Part shown: positions 39,149 to 48,599 of the stretch, in pieces
Numbering within the stretch: position 1 is the stretch's first letter
Layout: every line of letters starts with the position of its first letter
Assembly (NCBI RefSeq): GCF_026342435.1
Contig: NZ_JAPEMT010000003.1
Coordinates: forward strand, 558,001 to 622,000
Source: Streptomyces sp. NBC_00237
GTDB taxonomy: Bacteria; Actinomycetota; Actinomycetes; Streptomycetales; Streptomycetaceae
DNA: 64,000 nt
Direction: 5' to 3'
Translations under genes and position numbers: made by a program
The notes under the pieces: generated by a model
Databases searched by the model: none
What the model saw: the letters and a program-made list of their open reading frames with translations, nothing else
Told to the model about the DNA's origin: nothing

Positions 39149-40212
39149 CAGATCCGCCCGTCCCCGGGGCCGAGTCCGGCCCGCGACGTCGGCCACTCGG
39201 GCAGCTCTACGATCCGGACCACGGCGCACGTCCAGGTGAAGCCGGCGCCGACGCCGAGCAGCATGCAGAGGTCACCGACGTCTACGGCGCGCTCCTCCAC
39301 GAGGTGGCCGAGTCCGGCGATCTGGTCGCCCGCACCGAGGTGGCCGACGGTGCGACCCCAGGACCAGGTCGTGAGATCGAGGTCGATGTCGAGTGCGGCG
39401 AGCACCTCGCGCTGCAGCACGATGCGTCCGAAGTGCGGAACGACGAACCGGGCGACTTCGCTCAGGCGGATGCCCGCGTCGTGCAGGGCTCGCTTGACGC
39501 AGTCGCCGAGGCCGGCCCGGAATCGGCGGGTGAACTCGTCGAGTTCCACGTCTCCCAGGTACTGCAGTTTGCGCAGACGCAGGTCGATGGGGAGCGTGGG
39601 GTCGTGGTGCGGCGTGAAGGGCGCGTCGCCGCGATGCAGGCGCTCAAGGGTGGGATCCGACACCGTGGAGGTGCTCAGCACCTGCGCGAACCCGGACCTC
39701 TTGCTGAGCACCATCGCCGACGCGCCGTCGCCGGGGACGATGCCGATGTCGCTGTTCCAGCGGTCGATCGCGGGCGGACTGACCTTGTCGGCTGTGGTCA
39801 CCAGCGCCGCCACGTCGCCGGTGGCCGTGAGGGAGCGCGCCGCGATGTCCAACGCGGTCATGCAGCCGTTGGAAGCGTTCTTGATCTCGAAGGCGAGCGC
39901 CGAGTGGTCCCCGAGTACTTCGCGGTGGATGTAGGAAGCGGTCGGGTAGAGCTCAAGGCCCTGGAAGTACACGCACGCGTGCAGCAGCAGCGCGACGTCC
40001 TCCGCCCGGTGGCCCGACCTCTCCAGGGCCTCTCTGGCAGCGGCCACCGCCATTTCGGGCGGAGCTTCGTCCGTGGCCTCGCAGACCGATTCGAGCTGCG
40101 TGTCCTCGGCGTCCTGGGCGTCGAACCGGCCGTCGGCGACGGCTTGTTCGACCTTGGTCGCCGGGGGCAGGTAGGTGGCGATACCCGCGATGAACAGGGC
40201 TTCTGTCTTCAC
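39148..40212 (-). CDS. KAS III-like acyltransferase/condensing enzyme
   Basis: A 354-aa thiolase-fold protein of the FabH family. The nucleophile is Cys117 (NASNGCMTAL). His260 in VVPHFGR replaces the usual PHQAN-type His block. The third residue, normally Asn in GNTSAAS, is His291 in TVGHLGAGDQ, with Asp296 nearby. An altered triad of this kind is known in KAS III relatives that transfer acyl groups to hydroxyls or ACPs (CerJ, ChlB3) rather than condense. ATG 40212 overlaps the PKS stop (ATGA). Followed by an AT-ACP gene, it may load or tailor an acyl group for the assembly line, for instance as a side-chain ester. Chain initiation by decarboxylative condensation is the less likely alternative, as Asn normally assists it. 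Confidence 0.8.
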   Translation of the reverse strand: MKTEALFIAGIATYLPPATKVEQAVADGRFDAQDAEDTQLESVCEATDEAPPEMAVAAAREALERSGHRAEDVALLLHACVYFQGLELYPTASYIHREVLGDHSALAFEIKNASNGCMTALDIAARSLTATGDVAALVTTADKVSPPAIDRWNSDIGIVPGDGASAMVLSKRSGFAQVLSTSTVSDPTLERLHRGDAPFTPHHDPTLPIDLRLRKLQYLGDVELDEFTRRFRAGLGDCVKRALHDAGIRLSEVARFVVPHFGRIVLQREVLAALDIDLDLTTWSWGRTVGHLGAGDQIAGLGHLVEERAVDVGDLCMLLGVGAGFTWTCAVVRIVELPEWPTSRAGLGPGDGRI

Positions 40213-43200
40213 TTCTCGTTCCCTCTCAGGGGGGTGGCATCGTGGAGCAGGAGCCCGACGATGGCGTCGGCGGTCGGGTAGTCGAACACCAGGGTGGCGG
40301 GCAGCGTGACGTTCAGCCGCTTGGCGAGGCGCTTGCGCAACTCGACCATGGTGAGCGAGTCGATCCCGAGGGAACGCAGCGCTCTGTCGGCCGGCACGCT
40401 GTCGGGTCCGGGCAGGCCGAGCACGCCGGCGACCTCGCTGCGGACGAGGTCCAGCAGCAGAGCCGGGCGTTCGGCTGCGGAGGCGTCCGCCATCCGCGTA
40501 TCGAACGACTGTGCTGTCTCGGGGGCTTCGGCTCGGCGTCCCTCCGTTGTGCGCCGCACCAAGCCGCGCAGCAAGGGAGGTGCTGGTGCGTCGCCGAGCG
40601 CGTGGCGCAACGAGGCCAGTTCCAGCCGTACGGGCATCAGCTGGGTCTCGGGCCGCGCCAGTGCGACGTCCAGGGCGTGCAGGCCCTCGGCCAGGGTCAG
40701 GGCACCGATCCCCTGACGCCGCAGCCGTCCCAGCTCCGCCTTGCCGAGGTGGGCGGTCATGCCCACTCCGGCCTGTTCCCAGAGCCCGAAAGCGAGGCTG
40801 AGTCCGGCCAGACCCCGCTTGCGTCGGTTCGCCGCCAGGGCGTCGAGCGTCGCGTTCGCCGCGGCGTACCCGCTCTGTCCTGCGGTGCCCAGCGTTCCGG
40901 CCGCCGAGGAGAAGAGGACGAACGCAGCCAGGTCCAGCCGCTCGGTCAACTCGTCCAGCAGGCGAGCGCCCTGGACCTTGGGCGCCATCACCCGGTGCAG
41001 CCGCTCTGCGGTAAAGCCCTGCACCAGGCCGTCGTCGAGCACGCCCGCGAGGTGGAACACGGCCGTGAGGGGGTGGCGCGGGTGGATCCCCTCCAGTACC
41101 GCGGCCACTGCGGCCCGGTCCGCGACGTCGCCCGCGACCAGGTCCACTCGCTCGGCGCCCGCGGCTTCGAGCTCCCGCACGAACGAGGCGGCTTCGGGGG
41201 CGTTGCCACCGCGCCGCGACAGCAGTACGAGCCGCCGCGCTCCGTGCGCGCGGACCAGGTGCGCGGCGAGCGCGCTGCCGAGCTCGCCGAGACCGCCGGT
41301 GATCAGCACCGTGCCGTCCGGGTCGAGGCGGCGCGGCAAGGTCAACACGGTCTTGTGCGCGGCGTTCTGCTGCGCGTGGCGCAGTGCATACGGCGCGTCG
41401 CGTACGTCGAAGGCGGTGAACGTCCCCTTGTCCTGCGGCGCACCGTGAGGGGAAGGCTCAGCGGCCGCCTGCGCGAAGGTGAGGTGCGCGGGCATCGGCC
41501 TGAGGGCGGCACCGTCCACGCTGATCTGATCGCCGAGCGCGCCTGCCGCACTGCCCGTGACCCGGTCGCCCGCGTGCAGGGAGGTGACGCCGCTGCCGAC
41601 CTCCATGACAGTCCCCGCGAACTCCAGGACCTGTGTGCGCTCCGGGCTCATCGCGGCGGCGCGCACCCTGACGCGGACGTCCTGCGGCCCGACCGGCTCC
41701 GGCGCGCCCTCGTCGTGCGTGGCGGTGATGACATCCAGCTGATCGTCTTCCCGCCGATGCACGTGCCAGCCGCCTTCGTCCGGCAGGACGAGCGCGTCGA
41801 CCTCGCCGACGGTCGGCCTTGCCCGTGGCACGAGGGCGGTCTCGCCGCGCAGCACGCACTCCGGCTCGCCGCCGGTCTCGATCACGCGCGCCAGGAGCCG
41901 GAGGTCCGGGGTGCCGGGACCGAGGTCGATCAGGCGCAGGAAGCGCTCGGGTTGTTCCGTGCGGGCCGTGCGCACCATGCCCCACACCGAGGCATGGACC
42001 CAGTTCCCCACCTGATCGGCGGGGCTCGACGACACCGCGTCACGGGTGATCCAGATGAGTTCCGCGTCCTGGAGCCGGGCATCGCCGAGGCACACCTGAA
42101 GCGTCCGCAGCGCTTCTGCGGCGCTGCGTTCCGCGTCGTACGACGGGGCGGACGCGCCGTCAGCCAGCGCGAACAGCAGTCGCCGAGGCGCATCCGCCCG
42201 GTCGTCGAGCCGCTTCACGAGGGCGTCCAGGTCGGGTACGACGTCGGCGCCGAGCCCCGCACCCAACTCCGCGTCACCGACCACGAGAGTGCCCGCAGGG
42301 CCGGAGGTTTCGACCACGGGGTCCACGACGTCGAAGCCCACCCGGTAGAGGTGCTCGGTGGACGGGTGTCCGCGACGCCTGCCGTGCTGGAAGGTGAGCC
42401 CGCCGATCCGGGCCACCAGATGGCCCTCCGGGTCGGCCAGGCATACGGTGGCCGCCGCGAGGCCCCCGCCCCCGCCCGGCTCGAACGACACTCGCACGGT
42501 CAGCTGTCGGCCTGCGGCACGGTACAGCTCGACGTCCGACCAGATGAACGGGACGAGCGGCCCGGGAGCCGCACCCGCCTCCATCAGACCGGCGACGACG
42601 ACCTGCAGTGCCGCGTCGAACAGTGACGGATGCAAGCCGTGGTCGGCCGGATCCAGTGCGGCCGAAAGGGAGACCCGCGCGTGGTAGACGCCGTCGCGGC
42701 AGGCGAGTTCGCGCAGTCCTCGGAAAGCGGGGCCGTAGTCGAGCCCGTTGGCGAGGGCTCGTCCGTAGAAGGCTTCGACGTCGAGGACCCGGGCATCGGG
42801 CACCGGCCAGTTCCCCATGTCCGGCGGCGGCAACGTGGCGTCGACGCACGCGCGGGTCACGCACTCTCCCGTCGCGTGCCGCTGCCAGCTCAGCGGCCCA
42901 TCCGTGTCCTCGGGGGCCTCGGGATCCTCAGGCTGGCTGTAGAACGCGAAGGGGCGCCGTCCGTGCGTGTCCGGATCGCCGACGGTGGCCTGGATCCGCA
43001 GCGTACGGCCCGGCAGGAGGACGACCGGCTCCAGCAGCGTCAGGTCTGCCACAGCGTCGGCACCTGCCGTCCGGGCGGCGAACAGCGCGGCGTCGAGCAA
43101 GCCCGCGCCCGGCACGTAGACCTGCCCCTGGACGACGTGATCGGCCAGCCACGGGCTCTCGTCGAGCGACAACCGGCCCGTGAACAGGTGACCGCCGCCG

Positions 43201-46200
43201 CCGGCGAGAGTCGTGATCGCATCGAACCACGGGTGACCGTCCGCGGACCGGCCCGCCGTCACCGAGACGGGCCCGGCCGGAACCCCGCCGAGCCAGAAGC
43301 GTTGGCGTTGGAACGCGTACGTCGGGATGTCGGCCTTTCCAACGCCACGGGACCCGAGGACCCGCTCCCAGTCCAGAGGGAAGCCCCGCTCGAACAACGT
43401 GGCGGCCGCTCGCCAGAGCCCGTCCACCCCGCCCGAGGCACCTTCGGAGGGCGGGCCGACCTCGACGAACACGCCGAAGCCCGCGCCGCGCAGCCGCTCC
43501 CGTGCGTGGTCGAGCCCCAGGGGCTCCGGCAGGTCGCGGAACCAGTAGTCGCCGCCGAGTTCCTGGCCCGGCACGACCTCGCCCGTCCGGCCCGAGTAAA
43601 AGGGGACCGAGGTCCGGGCAGGGACAATCCCTGACATCGCACCGCCGACCGCGTCCCCCGAGCGCGCGCGAGCGCGAAGGGCGACGACGCGGGCGCCGTC
43701 CTCCAAGCTCAACGCCCCGCTCACCACCGCGGCGGCGACCTCGCCCTGCACGTCGCCCACCACCGCCGTCGGCTCCACACCCCAACTGCGCCACAGCGCC
43801 GCACGTCCGAGGTGTGTCGCGAACAGCGTGCACGGCAGCACATCCACGCCGGTCACGTCCTCCTCGCCGCGCAACACCTTCAGCACGGACCAGCCGGTCA
43901 ACGGCGAGAGGACCGCGTCGCACTCCGCCACGGTGTCGCGGAACACCGCGCTCTGCTCCAGCAGTTCCCCGCTCGTCCCTGACGGCTGCGCGTCCTGACC
44001 GCCGAAGACGAAGGCGGTCTTCCCCCGCGCGGTGCCGGAGCCGGAGCCGGGCTCGACCGCCCGCAGGGCTTCGGCAGCATCCAGGGCGTCGCCCGCGAAG
44101 ACCACGGCGCGCGCGTCGAAGTGCGTACGGCCGACGGCGGAGGTGTGGGCGATGTCCCGCATCGACGCGGAGGGCCGCGCGTCGAGCCACTCGGCCCAGT
44201 GCTGGGCCTGCGCACGCAGGGCGGCCGGGTCGGTGCCCGAGATCACCAAGGGGTGGACGAGATCGTCGCCGGGCCGGTCCGCGACGACGGCCGCCGGTGC
44301 TTCTTCGATGATGACGTGTGTGTTCGTGCCACTGATACCGAACGAGCTGATGCCGGCACGGCGCACCCGCCGTGTCCGTGGCCACTGCCTCGGCTGCCGC
44401 AGGAGCTCCAGTTCGCCGCCGGTCCAGTCGATCCGGGTGTTCGGCTTGTCCACGTGGAGAGTGCGGGGCAGCAACTCGTGCTGGAGCGCCATCACCATCT
44501 TGATGACGCCGATGACGCCGGAGGCCGCCTGAGCGTGGCCGATGTTGGACTTGGCCGATCCCAGCCGCAAGGGTCGTACGCGGCCCGAGAACACTGCGGC
44601 AAGGGCACCGGCCTCGATGGGATCGCCGAGCACGGTGCCGGTGGCGTGCGCCTCGACGGCGTCGATGTCGGCCGGGGCCAGTCCGCCGTCGGCCAACGCA
44701 CTGCGCAGCACGCGCTGCTGCGCGAGGCCGTTCGGCGCCGTGAGCCCCTGACTGCGGCCGTCCTGGTTCATGGCGGTGCCCCGTACGACGGCCAGTACCC
44801 GGTCACCGTCACGCCTCGCGTCCGAGAGCCGCTTGAGCACGAGGACGCCGCAGCCTTCCGCCCAGCTCGTCCCGTCGGCGTCGTCGGCGAAGCTCTTGCA
44901 GCGGCCGTCGGCCGCGAGCCCGTTGAGGCGACTGAACTCGACGAAGATCTGCGGGGTGCTCATCACGGTCACTCCGCCCGCGAGCGCCAGGTCGCATTCG
45001 CCGCTGCGCAGTGCCTCGCACGCCAGGCGCAAGGCCACGAGCGAGGAACTGCACGCGGTGTCGATGGTGAGCGCAGGGCCGGACAGGCCGAGGAGGTAGG
45101 ACACACGCCCGGAGATCAGGCTCGACCCGTTGCCAGTGATCTTGTAGCCGTCGCTGCTTTCGACGTCCCAGCGCCCGGCGACGTCGTAGTCCGAACTCAT
45201 CGCGCCGAGGTAGACACCCGTGGTGCTGCCGTCGAGGGACGCAGTGCGCAGATTGGCCCGTTCGAGTGCCTCCCACACGACTTCCAGGACGAGCCGCTGC
45301 TGCGGGTCCAGGGACAGCGCCTCACGCGGGCTGAGCCCGAAGAACGCCGCGTCGAAGTCCTCGACGTCGCGTACGAAGCCGCCCTTGCGCTCGAAGCGCC
45401 TGCCGGTGGCGGCGCGCTCCGCGTCCTCCAGCGTGCTGAGGTCCCAGCCGTCCCAGCGCTGTGGGAACGGGGAGGAGGCTTCGCGGCCGTCGACGAGCAG
45501 TTCCCAGAACGCTTCGGGCGTGTCGATTCCGTCCGGGAGACGGCAGGCCATGGACACGATCACGACAGGGTCGTCATCGTCGGGCCGCCCGGGCGGTGCC
45601 GCGACGACGGTCGCGACTTCCGGGGTCTCGTGCCGCGCGTCGGCGTGCGTCAGCAGCAGTGCCGCGATCGCTTGCGGTGTGGGGTAGTCGAAGGCGAGAA
45701 CGGTGGGCAGCGCGACCCGTGTCCGTGCGCTGAGCCGGTTGCGCAGCTCGATCACCAGGAGGGAGTCACAACCCTGTTCGCGCAGCGTCGTGTCGGGGCG
45801 CACGTCTTCCGCCGACCGGCCGAGCAAGGCCGCGGCCTCCTCCGTGACGAGTGCGACCATGGAGCCCAGACGCTCGGCTTCCGGCAGCGCCATCACGTCC
45901 TCGCGCCACGAAGCACTGGTGACGACCGGGAGCGCGTCGTCGTGTTCGTCCAGCCAGTAACCGCGGTGTTCGAACGCGTACGTCGGAAGGTCCGTCCTGC
46001 GTGCACCAGAAGCCGAGAACACCCGCTTCCACGGGATCGGGACCCCGTGGACGTGCAGCTCTGCCAGCGCCCGCAGCGCCTGTTCGATCCCGCCGTGCTC
46101 GCGGCGCAGGCTGCCCACCACGACGGCCGACCCGTCGGCCTCGGTTCCCTGTGCCAGGGCTATCTGGAGCACCGGATGCGGACTCACCTCGACGAAGATC

Positions 46201-48599
46201 CCGAACCCGTCCGCTCGCAGGCGCTCCAGCGCACGGTCGAAGCGCACCGGCTCGCGCAGGTTGCGGCACCAGTAGTCCGCGCCGAGCTCCGGCCCGGCGG
46301 CCCGCTGCCCCGTCACGCTCGAATAGAAGGCGATCCCCGCATCCACGGGGGCCAGGCCCGTGAGCTGCTCGCGCAGCGCGGGCAGCAGCGCATCCATGTG
46401 CGGGCTGTGCGACGCGTAGTCCACGTCCACGCGCTGGCAGTACGCACCGGTGGCCTCCATCCGCGCGAGAAGGCGGTCCACCGCCTCGACGTCCCCGGCC
46501 ACCACGGTCGACCGCGCGGTGTTCACCACCGCGACGGACAGCGCCTCGCCGTAGGCCGCCAGCTCCTCGACGACTTCGCCGACCGGGCGCTCCACGAGGC
46601 CCATCGCTCCGTCCGGCGCATGCTCGTGCACGGCCCGGGCGCGCAACGCCACGATGCGAGCGCCGTCCGCCAGGCTCAACGCCCCGCTGACGACCGCCGC
46701 AGCGACCTCACCCTGACTGTGGCCGACGACGGCCTCGGGCTCGACGCCCCAGGCGCGCCACATCGCGGCGAGACCGACGTACATCGCGAACAACGCCGGC
46801 TGCACCACGTCCGTGCGCGTGAAGGACGGCGCGAGACCGTCCTGTCCACGCACCGTCGCGGCGACCGAGAACCCGGTGTGCGGGGCGAGGGCTTCGTCGC
46901 AGGCTGTCACGGCCTCGCGGAACGCGTCGTTCTGCTCCCACAGCGACTGGCCCATCCCCCACCACTGGGCGCCCTGGCCGGGGAAGACGAAAGCGACCCG
47001 ACCGCGCCCGGCAGCCGCGCCCGTCACCACCGCGCCGTGGCTCTCGTCCGCAGCGAGCGCCCGCAGACCGGCCACCGCCTCGCCCGCCGTCCCGGCGATC
47101 ACCACACCGCGCGCGGTGTGCTGCGTACGGGTCGTCGCCAGCGAGTAGGCGACGTCGGACAGCCTCGTCCCGGGCGACTGCCCGAGGTGGCTCGCCAGCC
47201 GTGCGGCGTTGCGCGCCAACGCGTACGGGCCCGTGCCGGACACCGCCAGGCAGACGGGACCGCCCGCATCCGGCAGGGCCTGTACCGGCGCGCCCTCGGG
47301 CGCCTCGCCGAGGGCGACATGCGCGTTGGTGCCGCCGTAGCCGAAGCTGCTCACTCCCGCGAACCGCGGGCCGGTCGGCCACGCGGCGGCCTCCGTCACC
47401 ACTTCCAGACCTTCGGCGGGGAAGTCGATGCGCGGGTTCGGCGTGCGGAAGTGCAGGCTCGGCGGGATGGTGCCGTGGTGCACCGCGAGCGCGGTTTTGA
47501 TGAGCCCGAGCACACCGGCCGCCGGTTCGAGATGGCCGAAGTTCGTCTTCGCCGAGCCGATGCGCAGCGGCGCGGGGCGGTCGGGCCCGAACACGGTGCC
47601 GAGCGCTCCCGCCTCCGTCACGTCGCCCAGGGGTGTGCCCGTGCCGTGCGCCTCGACGTACGCCACCTCACACGGCGCGATTCCGGCGTTCTCCCACGCC
47701 GACCGCAGCACCTCCGCCTGCGCCTCGTGGCTGGGGGCGGTCAGTCCGTCTGTCGCGCCGTCGTTGTTGACGGCGCTGCCGTGTACCAGCGCGTAGACGC
47801 GGTCGCCGTCGGCGAGCGCGTCGGACAGTCGCCGCAGCACGACGACGGCGCAGCCCTCGCCTCGGGCGTAGCCGTCGCCGTCACCGTCGAAGGCCCGGCA
47901 CAGGCCGGCAGGGCTCTGCGTGCCGAGCTTCGTCATGGCCACCGAGGTGTTCGGGTGCAGCATCAGGTTGACACCACCGGCAAGGGCGAAGTCCGACTCG
48001 CCGGAGCGCAGGCTCTGCACGGCGAGGTGCACCGCGACCAAAGAGGAACTCGACGCGGTCGCCACGGCCATCGCGGGACCGCGCAGCCCCAGCGCGTAGG
48101 CGATGCGGGACGGGATCACCGAGTTGTCCCAGCCGATGGCCGAATGGGCGTGGATCGCCTCGGCGGCACCGTGCGTGAACAGCGGGTACTCCTGCCACAT
48201 CGCGCCCAGGAAGACGCCGGTGCGCGTGCCCGCGAGACTCGCGGTGGAACGGCGCGCGTCCTCGACGGCGGCACACGCCACCTCCAGGGCGATTCGCTGC
48301 TGCGGGTCCATCTGCCGTGCCTCGGCCGGTGGGATGCCGAAGTGCTCCGCGTCGAATCCCGTGACGTCGTCGAGGAATCCACCTCGACGGTTCGCCGCCC
48401 GGCCGGACGCCTCCGCGTCGGCCCACGCGGTGGCGTTCCACCGGTCGGCCGGCACCTCACGCACCGCGTCGACGCCCTGGAGCAGAGCCTGCCAGAGGGC
48501 GGTCGGGTCCTCGATCTGTGCCGGCAGTCGGCAACCGATGCCGACGATCGCTATCGGCTCGTGGCGGCCGTACGTCCGGGCGGCGGTCTGGTCAGCCAC
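40209..48599 (-). CDS. Type I PKS: KS(S)-AT-ACP-KS-AT(0)-DH-ER(remnant)-KR-ACP
   Basis: A 2796-aa bimodular cis-AT PKS. Loading KS at about 10-440 has Ser183 in place of the active Cys (ATASSSSLV), so it should decarboxylate rather than condense. AT1 is intact (GHSQGE near 628; YASHS near 726, methylmalonyl type). ACP1 has GCDSLL near 945. KS2 is active (DTACSSS near 1181). AT2 is decayed: GHSQGE has become GDVQGE at 1615-1620, and about 100 residues including the YASH subdomain are deleted. DH is intact (HVVQGQVYVP near 1820). Then comes an ER fragment without its nucleotide-binding half (about 2265-2420). KR is intact (GGLGELG near 2434, Tyr in GYAAANA near 2577). ACP2 has GIDSL near 2743. 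GTG 48599 overlaps the upstream stop by 8 bp. Confidence 0.88.
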   Translation of the reverse strand: MADQTAARTYGRHEPIAIVGIGCRLPAQIEDPTALWQALLQGVDAVREVPADRWNATAWADAEASGRAANRRGGFLDDVTGFDAEHFGIPPAEARQMDPQQRIALEVACAAVEDARRSTASLAGTRTGVFLGAMWQEYPLFTHGAAEAIHAHSAIGWDNSVIPSRIAYALGLRGPAMAVATASSSSLVAVHLAVQSLRSGESDFALAGGVNLMLHPNTSVAMTKLGTQSPAGLCRAFDGDGDGYARGEGCAVVVLRRLSDALADGDRVYALVHGSAVNNDGATDGLTAPSHEAQAEVLRSAWENAGIAPCEVAYVEAHGTGTPLGDVTEAGALGTVFGPDRPAPLRIGSAKTNFGHLEPAAGVLGLIKTALAVHHGTIPPSLHFRTPNPRIDFPAEGLEVVTEAAAWPTGPRFAGVSSFGYGGTNAHVALGEAPEGAPVQALPDAGGPVCLAVSGTGPYALARNAARLASHLGQSPGTRLSDVAYSLATTRTQHTARGVVIAGTAGEAVAGLRALAADESHGAVVTGAAAGRGRVAFVFPGQGAQWWGMGQSLWEQNDAFREAVTACDEALAPHTGFSVAATVRGQDGLAPSFTRTDVVQPALFAMYVGLAAMWRAWGVEPEAVVGHSQGEVAAAVVSGALSLADGARIVALRARAVHEHAPDGAMGLVERPVGEVVEELAAYGEALSVAVVNTARSTVVAGDVEAVDRLLARMEATGAYCQRVDVDYASHSPHMDALLPALREQLTGLAPVDAGIAFYSSVTGQRAAGPELGADYWCRNLREPVRFDRALERLRADGFGIFVEVSPHPVLQIALAQGTEADGSAVVVGSLRREHGGIEQALRALAELHVHGVPIPWKRVFSASGARRTDLPTYAFEHRGYWLDEHDDALPVVTSASWREDVMALPEAERLGSMVALVTEEAAALLGRSAEDVRPDTTLREQGCDSLLVIELRNRLSARTRVALPTVLAFDYPTPQAIAALLLTHADARHETPEVATVVAAPPGRPDDDDPVVIVSMACRLPDGIDTPEAFWELLVDGREASSPFPQRWDGWDLSTLEDAERAATGRRFERKGGFVRDVEDFDAAFFGLSPREALSLDPQQRLVLEVVWEALERANLRTASLDGSTTGVYLGAMSSDYDVAGRWDVESSDGYKITGNGSSLISGRVSYLLGLSGPALTIDTACSSSLVALRLACEALRSGECDLALAGGVTVMSTPQIFVEFSRLNGLAADGRCKSFADDADGTSWAEGCGVLVLKRLSDARRDGDRVLAVVRGTAMNQDGRSQGLTAPNGLAQQRVLRSALADGGLAPADIDAVEAHATGTVLGDPIEAGALAAVFSGRVRPLRLGSAKSNIGHAQAASGVIGVIKMVMALQHELLPRTLHVDKPNTRIDWTGGELELLRQPRQWPRTRRVRRAGISSFGISGTNTHVIIEEAPAAVVADRPGDDLVHPLVISGTDPAALRAQAQHWAEWLDARPSASMRDIAHTSAVGRTHFDARAVVFAGDALDAAEALRAVEPGSGSGTARGKTAFVFGGQDAQPSGTSGELLEQSAVFRDTVAECDAVLSPLTGWSVLKVLRGEEDVTGVDVLPCTLFATHLGRAALWRSWGVEPTAVVGDVQGEVAAAVVSGALSLEDGARVVALRARARSGDAVGGAMSGIVPARTSVPFYSGRTGEVVPGQELGGDYWFRDLPEPLGLDHARERLRGAGFGVFVEVGPPSEGASGGVDGLWRAAATLFERGFPLDWERVLGSRGVGKADIPTYAFQRQRFWLGGVPAGPVSVTAGRSADGHPWFDAITTLAGGGGHLFTGRLSLDESPWLADHVVQGQVYVPGAGLLDAALFAARTAGADAVADLTLLEPVVLLPGRTLRIQATVGDPDTHGRRPFAFYSQPEDPEAPEDTDGPLSWQRHATGECVTRACVDATLPPPDMGNWPVPDARVLDVEAFYGRALANGLDYGPAFRGLRELACRDGVYHARVSLSAALDPADHGLHPSLFDAALQVVVAGLMEAGAAPGPLVPFIWSDVELYRAAGRQLTVRVSFEPGGGGGLAAATVCLADPEGHLVARIGGLTFQHGRRRGHPSTEHLYRVGFDVVDPVVETSGPAGTLVVGDAELGAGLGADVVPDLDALVKRLDDRADAPRRLLFALADGASAPSYDAERSAAEALRTLQVCLGDARLQDAELIWITRDAVSSSPADQVGNWVHASVWGMVRTARTEQPERFLRLIDLGPGTPDLRLLARVIETGGEPECVLRGETALVPRARPTVGEVDALVLPDEGGWHVHRREDDQLDVITATHDEGAPEPVGPQDVRVRVRAAAMSPERTQVLEFAGTVMEVGSGVTSLHAGDRVTGSAAGALGDQISVDGAALRPMPAHLTFAQAAAEPSPHGAPQDKGTFTAFDVRDAPYALRHAQQNAAHKTVLTLPRRLDPDGTVLITGGLGELGSALAAHLVRAHGARRLVLLSRRGGNAPEAASFVRELEAAGAERVDLVAGDVADRAAVAAVLEGIHPRHPLTAVFHLAGVLDDGLVQGFTAERLHRVMAPKVQGARLLDELTERLDLAAFVLFSSAAGTLGTAGQSGYAAANATLDALAANRRKRGLAGLSLAFGLWEQAGVGMTAHLGKAELGRLRRQGIGALTLAEGLHALDVALARPETQLMPVRLELASLRHALGDAPAPPLLRGLVRRTTEGRRAEAPETAQSFDTRMADASAAERPALLLDLVRSEVAGVLGLPGPDSVPADRALRSLGIDSLTMVELRKRLAKRLNVTLPATLVFDYPTADAIVGLLLHDATPLRGNEK

